Source of the DNA: a virus
Length of the DNA stretch: 28,233 nt
Strand: one strand, 5' to 3'
Virus record (IMG/VR): IMGVR_UViG_3300023284_000073
Location: 1 to 28,233 of that record
Both the position numbers and the translations under genes were made by a program. Below the pieces are notes generated by a model that saw only the letters and a program-made list of their open reading frames with translations, was not told where the DNA came from and did not search any database. Shown piece by piece: positions 21,748 to 27,914 of this stretch. Numbering within the stretch: the stretch's first letter is position 1; every line of letters starts with the position of its first letter.

Positions 21748-23123
21748 GTTTCACCTTTTGAATTATCAAAAGAATTGTCACACTTACCACATACGGCAAC
21801 GTCATAGTGGTTCTCATCAAAAATTATTCCATCATCCTCAAAGCACAAAGGATCACCACACCAAGCACAGTTCTTATACTGTGAATCAAACTGTCGCTTA
21901 TTTAATTTTAATCCTAATCTTGTTTGTCTCTTACAATCCAAAGGAACTATAATATCAACAGTTTCTACTCCTACTATGTATATCTTAGATGTCCCTGATT
22001 TACCTGAATGATAAGAGTGTGAGATTCTTCCTTTAAAGAACAGCTTATCGTATAAAGAATCGTTAGTGGGGTAGAGGTCTGCTAAATAAAAGTCTCTTTC
22101 GTTATGTAAATATATTCTAGCTTCATGTCTCCTGTCTAAATTTTGAAAGCCACATATTATAGTGTATCCAGTCAGCTTCTTCTTAGTGTAAGTCTTGACT
22201 ATGTTTCTTGGATAGAGAGAATAACACTGACCAACTATAGGAATAGCAACAATCTTACTAAGGCCAGGAAGATTGTTCTGTACAGGAACAGGCTCACCAC
22301 CTATATCAGTGTTAATACTAGTATCCCCCACGCCCTGCGTCATAGGATTACGCCCCCTCCATCCCCACCAAGCATCATAATCATTCTTCTCTGGTGCTTT
22401 ATATGGCGGAGGTACGAATGGCTTTAGTTTTTTCTTAGCTATTTTTATTTTCTCTTTACCAAAATTTGCATCATCGTATGAAATTTCATAATGTTTATGA
22501 ACACCAACATCAAATATCTTACCGTGTGTTACTCCACTTCTTAATGCAGCAACACGGATCATCCACCCCTCTGATGCATAGATCAAACCGTCTTGTTCTT
22601 TTGTCCATGCATAAGACAACGGACGTTCCCTATTCCTAATAAAGTTTAAAGTTTTAGTTCTCTTGTCCCACCAAACGAGAGCCATAGCTCCTCTTACTTT
22701 TTTATATATGTTTTTAATACCTTCTTTATTAATAAGGTATAAGATGTGCTCACTATCTACATCAAACTTATGAGCATCCCCCAACTCATATCTTCCAACA
22801 ATAGTACCGTTATGGCACCCCAGTATATGTGAAAAATCAAACGGATGGGCATTTTCTGAAGTGATTTTCCCTATAGTGGCCCATCTGTTGTGCCCCATGT
22901 ATAAATTATACCACCCCTTGTCTGTTATTTTTATGTATCGTTTATTAGTAAGAAGAATATCAGGCAGATTGACAGACTTAACGAAGGTACATGCTCCGTT
23001 AATACCTGCGAAGCCAACACCTGTAGAGTGTGGCCCTCTTATCGCACCTAAACGGAGCAAGTCTCTAAACATTTTCTCTCTTGGAAGCGTATGTTTACCA
23101 AAGTAACCAACCAAACCACACAT
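21744..23123 (-). CDS. Class II glutamine amidotransferase with zinc-knuckle tail
   Basis: 459 residues from the ATG at 23123, which is preceded by AGAGGG eight bases upstream. Upstream starts would bury the catalytic cysteine. The protein begins M-C2-GLVGYFG, so C2 becomes the N-terminal nucleophile after Met removal, as in PurF/GlmS-type enzymes. RGPHSTG, GHNRWATIG (77-85) and GCHNGTI (102-108) are the glutamine-binding motifs. The domain frees ammonia from glutamine. About 240 further residues are unrecognised, and the C-terminus has a C419xxC422...C445xxC448 zinc knuckle. It probably supplies ammonia to the amidoligases. The tail function is unknown. Confidence 0.88.
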   Translation of the reverse strand: MCGLVGYFGKHTLPREKMFRDLLRLGAIRGPHSTGVGFAGINGACTFVKSVNLPDILLTNKRYIKITDKGWYNLYMGHNRWATIGKITSENAHPFDFSHILGCHNGTIVGRYELGDAHKFDVDSEHILYLINKEGIKNIYKKVRGAMALVWWDKRTKTLNFIRNRERPLSYAWTKEQDGLIYASEGWMIRVAALRSGVTHGKIFDVGVHKHYEISYDDANFGKEKIKIAKKKLKPFVPPPYKAPEKNDYDAWWGWRGRNPMTQGVGDTSINTDIGGEPVPVQNNLPGLSKIVAIPIVGQCYSLYPRNIVKTYTKKKLTGYTIICGFQNLDRRHEARIYLHNERDFYLADLYPTNDSLYDKLFFKGRISHSYHSGKSGTSKIYIVGVETVDIIVPLDCKRQTRLGLKLNKRQFDSQYKNCAWCGDPLCFEDDGIIFDENHYDVAVCGKCDNSFDNSKGET

Positions 23124-23127
23124 AGGC

Positions 23128-23760
23128 TTACCCTCTGTTGAACAAGTATTCATTAAGGTATTGGAAGTATAAATCTCTACACTCCTGATAACCATCGAAC
23201 TCAGGATGCGGTTGAAAGCATAAACTATTAGTAATGGGATAGTGTATTACTTCAAGCTCATAAACAGGCAGTCCTTTATTCATGCTTTCTTTAGCGTAAG
23301 AACTACACACTCCTTCAGCAATAGCAATTATATCATTATAACAACCATCCTCAACATAACTATCTCTCATCATTTGATGGTGTGTACTACTCACTTCATA
23401 TATTTCATTAGTCCACACATCTCTAATTTTGTGAGCTATACAGTGTCCATCGACATGCTGATACATCTTACCCCCGTTCATGACATGTAAGAACTGTCCT
23501 CCCCTACATATACCAGCCATAGGAATATTTAATTTAATTATATCATCATAAAGACGATGTTCATTTGCATCTCTTTGGGGGCTGTTATACGTATGTGGGT
23601 GTGCCTTCTCACCATATAATGCAGGAGTTACATCACTCCCCCCTGTAAATTGAATAAGATCAGCCTCCTCCATGTTCTCAACCACCAAGTAATCATCATG
23701 GTTGTTGAACATACTGATGTACTGACCATTGGGATTGATTATGAATACTTTCCTAGTCAT
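23128..23760 (-). CDS. Class I glutamine amidotransferase / C26 peptidase-like
   Basis: 210 residues from the ATG at 23760, preceded by AGAAGG six bases upstream. The catalytic triad is visible: C85 in GICRGGQ, H185 and E187 in FQPHPEF, with a FTGGSDVTPALYGE loop earlier. The loop and HPE motif are typical of the gamma-glutamyl-GABA hydrolase (PuuD)/C26 group as well as of class I amidotransferases. It may release ammonia from glutamine, or it may cleave a gamma-glutamyl bond. It sits four bases before the class II amidotransferase, so the island holds both unrelated types. Confidence 0.85.
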   Translation of the reverse strand: MTRKVFIINPNGQYISMFNNHDDYLVVENMEEADLIQFTGGSDVTPALYGEKAHPHTYNSPQRDANEHRLYDDIIKLNIPMAGICRGGQFLHVMNGGKMYQHVDGHCIAHKIRDVWTNEIYEVSSTHHQMMRDSYVEDGCYNDIIAIAEGVCSSYAKESMNKGLPVYELEVIHYPITNSLCFQPHPEFDGYQECRDLYFQYLNEYLFNRG

Positions 23761-24613
23761 GACACACCTTCTCCATTTGAGATGTAAATTCTCTAACAAA
23801 TATCTTCTTACTTCTTATGGTAGTGTATGCTACATAGTTTGGCTTGACATTAGTATGCCAATCGTTTTCATTCGGTTCTTTCTTTACTTTCTTAGGCTTC
23901 GTAGAATATTTAAAATCTATAGCCTTTCCATCTCTCGGATTTCCCCATAAATTAAAGACACCAGAAAACTTTGTATTCTTTTTAAATATATTACGTGGTG
24001 GGGAGTGTTCCCCTACCCTTGCTATCTTACCAGCACAAAAGTTTTTTAAATATTTAGGAGTGAATGGTTGATTTAAAGACAGATGATTTGTATTATAATA
24101 TGGTTTGTTAAGTAAGAAGCCCCCTTCACATATCTCAAGGTAGTGTGTAGCAATGTAAGCATACTCGGGATTAAGCCCGGCATTCACTAGCTCCCCCCAT
24201 ATGATGACCTTATTGGGGCACTCATCAATCTCTCTTACTGCACTCAGTCCACTCATTAAGAGAGTGGAGAGTACATTTGTATGACAGATGATCCCCTTAT
24301 CTATAGCCTTGTTTGGAACTTTAGTATAGAACACACTAGACCAAGGGCTATTGTTTAATATCCAATCCAGATATAGTATTGAGACACGTCTCCCCACTTT
24401 TTCACAATTTCTTATTAAAGAAACAAAAGATACTGCCCCTTTCCACTTATGGCCTTCAAAATTTAAATTGTTATAACATACCCTATTCCACCAACATTTA
24501 TGATAGGTAGGATACACTGCTGCATAGTTATTAACACTGCTACCATGCTTGCCGCTTTCTTTCCCCTCTCTCAGTTCCTTCAATGCAGCGCGTGATTTTC
24601 TAAGATATTTCAT
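23753..24613 (-). CDS. Unrecognised 286-residue protein of the amidoligase island
   Basis: Start ATG has GAGG five bases upstream, and the stop overlaps the class I amidotransferase start. The protein is aromatic- and asparagine-rich, with cysteines C40, C47 and C70 and a basic C-terminal third (YSTKPKKVKKEPNEN). Segments such as VIIWGELVNAG and SILYLDWILNN look like Rossmann-type strands and turns, but I cannot match a family. The strict coupling with the amidotransferases suggests it belongs to the same pathway, perhaps as substrate-specific enzyme or DNA/protein-binding partner. Confidence 0.6.
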   Translation of the reverse strand: MKYLRKSRAALKELREGKESGKHGSSVNNYAAVYPTYHKCWWNRVCYNNLNFEGHKWKGAVSFVSLIRNCEKVGRRVSILYLDWILNNSPWSSVFYTKVPNKAIDKGIICHTNVLSTLLMSGLSAVREIDECPNKVIIWGELVNAGLNPEYAYIATHYLEICEGGFLLNKPYYNTNHLSLNQPFTPKYLKNFCAGKIARVGEHSPPRNIFKKNTKFSGVFNLWGNPRDGKAIDFKYSTKPKKVKKEPNENDWHTNVKPNYVAYTTIRSKKIFVREFTSQMEKVCHD

Positions 24614-24688
24614 AGCAACCTCAAAAAATATTGTAACAATTATGTGATAAACGTGGTATACCTATAGGGGGTTGGGATATAATCTATT
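24614..24688. other. Short gene-free spacer
   Basis: AT-rich spacer between a 48-residue gene and the 286-residue gene. It carries the GAGG site of the latter. I see no clear promoter or terminator. Confidence 0.4.
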
Positions 24689-24835
24689 CTATTCCCCTTC
24701 TTCTTTTACTTCTCTATGTGCTGCTCCTGTTCCATTAAGATAATATAAACATTCTCTTAAAAGGTATTCAAGATGTGTTCTTGAATTAATTTTAGTACTT
24801 GATAAAACCCTTTGAATTTCTTTAACTAATGTCAT
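24689..24835 (-). CDS. 48-residue hypothetical protein
   Basis: Reads MTLVKEIQRVLSSTK, a helical middle (THLEYLLRECLYYLNG) and an acidic tail (VKEEGE). AAGGAG lies seven bases before the ATG, and the start follows the previous stop by one base. Its features suit a small helical protein. Function is unknown. Confidence 0.65.
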   Translation of the reverse strand: MTLVKEIQRVLSSTKINSRTHLEYLLRECLYYLNGTGAAHREVKEEGE

Positions 24836-24836
24836 A

Positions 24837-25079
24837 TTATTTCTCCTTATACTTACTTAAATCTCCACCATCGTACCCATCAGTGACATGAACAGTACCA
24901 TTGAAAAGGATATGAACAAACATATCTTTATTCTTATATGTGTTGATGTAGAACATATGCCCCTCATGTGTAGGATATGAGGAATATACCTTCCTTACAT
25001 TCAGAGTAGGGTTAGCCTTCCATTGTGGTTTGTTTAACCTAATCTTATTGTCAATGCAATACAATCTAATTCTATACAT
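24837..25079 (-). CDS. 80-residue hypothetical protein
   Basis: Start preceded by AAAAGGA about 11 bases upstream. The protein has short beta-like segments (MYRIRLYCI, HMFYINTY, MFVHILFNGTVHV) and an acidic/lysine tail (GGDLSKYKEK). It is the first gene downstream of the promoter and repeat block at 25090-25386, so it is probably the first gene of a new transcript. Function is not recognised. Confidence 0.65.
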   Translation of the reverse strand: MYRIRLYCIDNKIRLNKPQWKANPTLNVRKVYSSYPTHEGHMFYINTYKNKDMFVHILFNGTVHVTDGYDGGDLSKYKEK

Positions 25080-25113
25080 AATATATAGTCCTTTTAATTT
25101 ATTAAGATGTGAT

Positions 25114-25148
25114 GTGTCAGATACTCAATAGCAATTATAGGCTGACAC
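25114..25148. repeat. Inverted repeat GTGTCAG/CTGACAC flanking the -10 box
   Basis: GTGTCAG (25114-25120) and CTGACAC (25142-25148) are perfect 7-base inverted copies, 21 bases apart, on either side of the TATAAT box. The arrangement resembles paired half-sites of an operator, or a hairpin in RNA reading through from upstream. Confidence 0.6.
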
Positions 25149-25163
25149 TTTCAGCCCAAACAA
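25134..25163 (-). promoter_or_regulatory. Sigma70-like promoter, minus strand
   Basis: A perfect TATAAT (25134-25139, minus strand) follows a TTGTTT hexamer by 18 bases (25158-25163). The -35 box is weak, with TTG conserved. Transcription would start near 25127 and read into the 80-residue gene and then the amidoligase island. The nearby inverted repeat may regulate it. Confidence 0.55.
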
Positions 25164-25180
25164 CACACACCCATCAAATA

Positions 25181-25195
25181 CTAACCAACGGTTAG
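25181..25195. repeat. Tight hairpin CTAACC-AAC-GGTTAG
   Basis: A perfect 6 bp stem with a 3-base loop. Its right arm also belongs to AACGGTTA, which can pair with TAACCGTT at 25243-25250, so the two structures exclude each other. Confidence 0.55.
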
Positions 25196-25250
25196 CTACT
25201 GGTGCTGTTGAGAAGGCGTTCAATGTCATTGTTAGCCACGGATAACCGTT
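25187..25250. repeat. Inverted repeat AACGGTTA/TAACCGTT
   Basis: A perfect 8-base inverted repeat (25187-25194 and 25243-25250) around a 48-base interior, which holds CAATG-T-CATTG (25221-25231), another perfect palindrome. Confidence 0.55.
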
Positions 25251-25254
25251 CAGA

Positions 25255-25272
25255 TAATGGATCATACCATTA
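25255..25272. repeat. Hairpin TAATGG-ATCATA-CCATTA
   Basis: A perfect 6 bp stem with a 6-base loop, adjacent to the other inverted repeats in this block. Confidence 0.5.
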
Positions 25273-25319
25273 CCATGTATGCTACCACTCTAGCCCACAA
25301 TCTGACACACCACGGTAGG

Positions 25320-25372
25320 CTGACAACATGGTCCACTAAGGGTTACGCCCTAGCTTCACCCCATGTTGTCAG
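25320..25372. repeat. 12 bp inverted repeat after the RNA ligase gene
   Basis: CTGACAACATGG (25320-25331) and CCATGTTGTCAG (25361-25372) pair perfectly. Inside is a second stem (CTAAGGG/CCCTAG with a bulged base) closing a 5-base loop. It begins 14 bases after the RNA ligase stop. No U-run follows, so it may be an RNA stability or processing element rather than an intrinsic terminator. Confidence 0.7.
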
Positions 25373-25386
25373 TAGTCTTTAATATC

Positions 25387-26001
25387 TTAACCTTTATGCC
25401 CATCGTCACCGATGGTAACTTTAAACATGGACCGTGCATGTTGGTGGTATATAACAACACCTTCTGGGCTCATGAACCCATCAGCAGCGAATGATCCTTG
25501 TTTTGCTAAAATACTTAAACAGTTTTCTACAGCTTTAATACTAAACGGTCCACGATGTATGGCTGGTACCACATGACAACAAGCTGGCCTGTCTCCTGCC
25601 CACTTGTCTACATTAAATAAAGAAAATCTCTTATGATCAAGGCCATACTTACGTTGTATACCCTGTCCCCACCACTCTCCGTAGTGTGTGCCTTCCCCCA
25701 GTCCTTCAATAAGCTCTTCGGCATGTTCTTGTACCCATGCAGCAAAGCCATAGTTATCTTTATCTCTTGTCAACCAACGGGTTCTGCTTCCAGCATAAAT
25801 AGCCGCTCCCCACATACCACCAAAACCAAGAGCATATGTATTTTGGAAGATAGCATGTGGGTCGTCTGGACTTAGCCCTCCCACTCCTATCTCATTGGCG
25901 GGAGCAATATGTATGCTTGCGTTGGTCCCGTCTATCTTCTCCGTCACCACCATGTCACGGAATAGGCGTGGTATCTTTGGAAATTTTACAAAGTCAGTCA
26001 T
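25387..26001 (-). CDS. RNA ligase (Rnl2-like nucleotidyltransferase)
   Basis: 204 residues. The catalytic lysine lies in VVTEK22-IDGTNASI, the KxDG motif of ATP-dependent RNA/DNA ligases and capping enzymes. GEWWG resembles motif IIIa, SPEGVVIY motif IV, and FKVTI near the C-terminus supplies the motif V lysine. The compact size and the early lysine fit the Rnl2-type RNA ligase domain. It may seal broken RNA, for example host-cleaved tRNAs, in keeping with the tRNA genes nearby. I chose the ATG at 26001 (AAGGG six bases upstream) over a frame starting at 26052, because the latter overlaps the previous gene. No polynucleotide kinase is seen here. Confidence 0.86.
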   Translation of the reverse strand: MTDFVKFPKIPRLFRDMVVTEKIDGTNASIHIAPANEIGVGGLSPDDPHAIFQNTYALGFGGMWGAAIYAGSRTRWLTRDKDNYGFAAWVQEHAEELIEGLGEGTHYGEWWGQGIQRKYGLDHKRFSLFNVDKWAGDRPACCHVVPAIHRGPFSIKAVENCLSILAKQGSFAADGFMSPEGVVIYHQHARSMFKVTIGDDGHKG

Positions 26002-26003
26002 GA

Positions 26004-26207
26004 TTACCCTTCCAATGAGGGTGGGTTGCCCTTGTACCCATCCATTGCCCATCCTAATAGACAGGACAGGTATATTCTTTTCTTGTGCTTGTCAGTCTTA
26101 GACAGGTCAATGAAGGTGTTCTTACCCCCACATGACACTGTAACTGAGTCCTCATAGGCATTGGTCCTTATTAGGACTGCATTACCTACCATAATCCGTT
26201 CGTTCAT
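26004..26207 (-). CDS. 67-residue hypothetical protein
   Basis: Start ATG with GAAGGA about 10 bases upstream. It begins MNERIMVGNAVLIRTNAYEDSV and continues with a basic stretch (KTDKHKKRIYL). It is small and beta-like, with two cysteines. It directly precedes the RNA ligase gene, suggesting co-expression. No family is recognised. Confidence 0.6.
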   Translation of the reverse strand: MNERIMVGNAVLIRTNAYEDSVTVSCGGKNTFIDLSKTDKHKKRIYLSCLLGWAMDGYKGNPPSLEG

Positions 26208-26209
26208 AG

Positions 26210-26389
26210 TTATATATCCTTCATACCACCTGTTAATGTTTTAAACTGTTGAGAAGGAAGAGGACCAAGGAGATTTCCGTCACCTGTATATACCCCTTCT
26301 TCCCCACATAATTCACAAATAGAATCAACAGAGTGTTCACTTTGCCAATCATGAAAACAATTCCAACATCTCCATGTATATGTTATCAT
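26210..26389 (-). CDS. 59-residue zinc-ribbon-like protein
   Basis: Reads MITYTWRCWNCFHDWQSEHSV, with C8-x-x-C11 and C25-x-x-C28 (CELC) that can bind one zinc ion. The start overlaps the previous TGA (ATGA). It resembles the small zinc ribbons common in phage genomes, which often bind nucleic acid or proteins. No specific role is visible. Confidence 0.7.
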   Translation of the reverse strand: MITYTWRCWNCFHDWQSEHSVDSICELCGEEGVYTGDGNLLGPLPSQQFKTLTGGMKDI

Positions 26390-26718
26390 ATCCCTCTTCC
26401 CTTCTTAGGAACATCTTCCCAACTATCACCTGCTGCCATGACACAGCTCACTCCATCGGGACGAGTTATTATGATGGTCCATGTGCCAGTTGGAGAGGCT
26501 AGAATTTCAAGCACACTTCCATTACTTGCCAATCCTATAGAGACAGGCTCTTCGGAGTATCTTTTTTCTAGTCCTGCCACTACTGTCTTACGGTCCGCAC
26601 ACATAACTTGAGAATGAGCAGGAGCAGACAGTACCATAAGCACAACGAATAGGAATAGCACCAACACTGCTACTATTGGTACCATTGGGCGCTCAAAGAA
26701 AGGAAGTTTCTTTCTCAT
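26386..26718 (-). CDS. Secreted or membrane-anchored two-cysteine protein
   Basis: 110 residues from the ATG at 26718, which overlaps the previous stop (ATGA) and has AGGAG eight bases upstream. A hydrophobic segment at about 13-34 ends in SAPAHSQ, a plausible signal-peptidase site. The mature part has a cysteine pair (C40 and C92) likely to form a disulfide, and a GTWTIIITRPDGVSCVMAAGDSWE stretch seen in small secreted proteins of proteobacteria. It is probably periplasmic. Function is unknown. It is coupled to the HExxH gene upstream. Confidence 0.65.
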   Translation of the reverse strand: MRKKLPFFERPMVPIVAVLVLFLFVVLMVLSAPAHSQVMCADRKTVVAGLEKRYSEEPVSIGLASNGSVLEILASPTGTWTIIITRPDGVSCVMAAGDSWEDVPKKGRGI

Positions 26719-26987
26719 GGCATTTCTCCTACACATTCAAGGATGTAATGATGAGCGGCGTTCATAGCCTGTACCTCATCATAAGGGAGGTTATTCATAT
26801 GTTGGAGATGGTGCGCTGCTTCATGTGCCTTAACAAGAATACTATCAACAAATAATACAGCAGTGTGTGTTTTATCGTTATAAAAACCAAGGGCCTCCAT
26901 TAAAAGGGGAGTTTCTGTTTTAATAAATGTTGGAGGGGAGTACACTTGTACCCCCATATATATAGCAAGACATAACATCATGGACAT
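26715..26987 (-). CDS. Mini HExxH putative metallopeptidase, exported
   Basis: About 90 residues. A hydrophobic N-terminus (MSMMLCLAIYMGVQV) suggests a signal peptide. KAHEAAHHLQHM contains the zinc-protease HExxH motif, and a later glutamate (DEVQAM) may be the third ligand, a pattern like HELVHHLQ...EaqA proteins. It is far smaller than normal metallopeptidases. A TTG at 26993 lies five bases after GGAGG and would add two residues; the ATG at 26987 is 11 bases from it, so the exact start is uncertain. It may be a degradative or regulatory enzyme in the periplasm. Confidence 0.62.
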   Translation of the reverse strand: MSMMLCLAIYMGVQVYSPPTFIKTETPLLMEALGFYNDKTHTAVLFVDSILVKAHEAAHHLQHMNNLPYDEVQAMNAAHHYILECVGEMP

Positions 26988-27202
26988 GCACAACCTATCC
27001 TCCCAAGCTCCTTATCTTGGAGCTTAATCAACTCTCTAACAACCAGCTCTTGATAGTCCCACCCCATCTCACGTATACTTGACATAACAAACAAGGCTTC
27101 TGATACCTTAACCTTAAGGTTATGAAGCCTTTTTGCATACTCAACAGGAGGTACACGGCCTATCCAACCTATTCTTGTTGTAATTTCTTTACTTACGTAC
27201 AT
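26978..27202 (-). CDS. 74-residue hypothetical protein
   Basis: GAGGAGG lies five bases before the ATG at 27202 and only two before a second ATG at 27205, so I choose 27202. The protein is helical (VPPVEYAKRLHNLKVKVSEAL, YQELVVRELIKLQDKEL) and ends in IGCACP. It overlaps the HExxH gene by about 10 bases. No family is recognised. Confidence 0.6.
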   Translation of the reverse strand: MYVSKEITTRIGWIGRVPPVEYAKRLHNLKVKVSEALFVMSSIREMGWDYQELVVRELIKLQDKELGRIGCACP

Positions 27203-27212
27203 CATGTCCTCC

Positions 27213-27404
27213 TCAAGTATAGATGAACCAACTTAAAGTAATGATTGTAAATAACATAAGTAATAGCACCTTCAGCCCAAGTATAGTGGCTGTTCTTGAT
27301 CGCCTCTCAAAAAGAGACATGCGCTGCCATCTGACCAATGCAGCCTTCTTCCTTCTCCAATGAGCATCATGTCGATGTGTTACCCACTGCCAGAACCAGT
27401 TCAT
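27213..27404 (-). CDS. Small membrane protein with C-terminal helix
   Basis: 63 residues from the ATG at 27404, which has AAAGGA eight bases upstream and overlaps the stop of the 39-residue gene (ATGA). The N-terminal half is very basic and tryptophan-rich (WFWQWVTHRHDAHWRRKK), and the last 22 residues form a membrane segment (ILGLKVLLLMLFTIITLSWF). This tail-anchored layout would keep the basic part in the cytoplasm. Function is unknown. Confidence 0.62.
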   Translation of the reverse strand: MNWFWQWVTHRHDAHWRRKKAALVRWQRMSLFERRSRTATILGLKVLLLMLFTIITLSWFIYT

Positions 27405-27520
27405 GGTGTGTTCCTTTTCCTCCACTTCCACCATAGATGATGCTCTGCTATCACATATGATGGGAACCTCCCCCATCCGAACAAGAACATAAGGAAAGGG
27501 GAAGTTATTCTTATTCTCAT
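27401..27520 (-). CDS. 39-residue basic small protein
   Basis: Reads MRIRITSPFLMFLFGWGRFP and ends WWKWRKRNTP. Its ATG overlaps the previous stop (TGATG), and its TGA overlaps the next start (ATGA), forming a chain of coupled genes. It has a hydrophobic centre and a tryptophan/arginine/lysine-rich tail and may associate with membranes. The evidence is the overlap pattern and sensible composition. It is short, so moderate confidence. Confidence 0.5.
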   Translation of the reverse strand: MRIRITSPFLMFLFGWGRFPSYVIAEHHLWWKWRKRNTP

Positions 27521-27642
27521 CACCTGTTCTTGGTGACACTGCTAACTACGTCAGAAACCATAACACACACCGCAATAGATACGATGAGTACAATAATAAC
27601 TGCCCTGAATACTATCGGGCCTATAGATACACATGGTTCCAT
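27520..27642 (-). CDS. 40-residue single-span membrane protein
   Basis: The ATG at 27642 has AGGAGAG six bases upstream and lies 13 bases downstream of the tRNA-Tyr end. Residues 9-30 (PIVFRAVIIVLIVSIAVCVMVS) form one membrane segment, followed by a short polar tail. A longer frame from 27717 would run through the tRNA and is rejected. Function is unknown. Confidence 0.58.
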   Translation of the reverse strand: MEPCVSIGPIVFRAVIIVLIVSIAVCVMVSDVVSSVTKNR

Positions 27643-27655
27643 GTCACTCTCCTGT

Positions 27656-27732
27656 TGGTGGGTAGGCCAGGAATCGAACCTGATTTGCGTGGATTTACAG
27701 TCCAGACGAGATGCCAACCTCTCCCCCTACCC
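27656..27732 (-). tRNA. tRNA-Tyr (GUA), CCA encoded
   Basis: The minus strand folds into a cloverleaf: acceptor GGGTAGG/CCTACCC, D-stem GAGA/TCTC, anticodon loop CTGTAAA, T-arm CAGG-TTCGATT-CCTG, discriminator A and encoded CCA. The anticodon is GTA. It has a short 5-base variable region, whereas bacterial tRNA-Tyr normally has a long variable arm. One extra base lies between the D-arm and the anticodon stem, and the first anticodon-stem pair is C-C. It could be active, or decayed. Confidence 0.82.
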
Positions 27733-27736
27733 GTGA

Positions 27737-27901
27737 TTACGATAGCACATATGTACCCAGTGCTATCATTATCGAAGACCCCATTATAGTGAGCACCATC
27801 TCATCAACATGGGTAATAGGCCAGCTTCGCCACCATCCCATGATACAGAATAGTAGACCTACTAACATCCCTGATATAAGACTTACAAATGCGTAATCCA
27901 T
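27737..27901 (-). CDS. 54-residue membrane protein between two tRNAs
   Basis: Starts MDYAFVSLISGMLVGLLFCIMGWW and ends in a second hydrophobic segment (ALGTYVLS). AAAGGAG lies seven bases before the ATG. It has two predicted membrane segments (about 5-22 and 35-52). The gene fits exactly into the space between tRNA-Ile and tRNA-Tyr, so its message may be released by tRNA processing. Function is unknown. Confidence 0.6.
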   Translation of the reverse strand: MDYAFVSLISGMLVGLLFCIMGWWRSWPITHVDEMVLTIMGSSIMIALGTYVLS

Positions 27902-27914
27902 GACAATCTCCTTT

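Larger units (their letters stand above)
25080..25386. other. Gene-free block with clustered inverted repeats
   Basis: About 300 bases between the RNA ligase gene and the next gene, with no credible reading frame on either strand. It contains at least six perfect inverted repeats listed separately, a sigma70-like -10 box, and five copies of TGTCAG/CTGACA in both directions (25115, 25142, 25302, 25320, 25367). It may be a transcription control region, a replication origin or a structured RNA. The sequence does not decide between them. Confidence 0.75.

Noticed and set aside
27213-27539. 108-residue frame from a GTG
   Set aside because: The good Shine-Dalgarno site and ATGA overlap point to the ATG at 27404. 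The upstream part is better explained by the 39-residue gene in another frame.
27520-27717. 65-residue frame starting inside the tRNA-Tyr gene
   Set aside because: The first 25 codons are tRNA sequence; the ATG at 27642 has a strong ribosome binding site.
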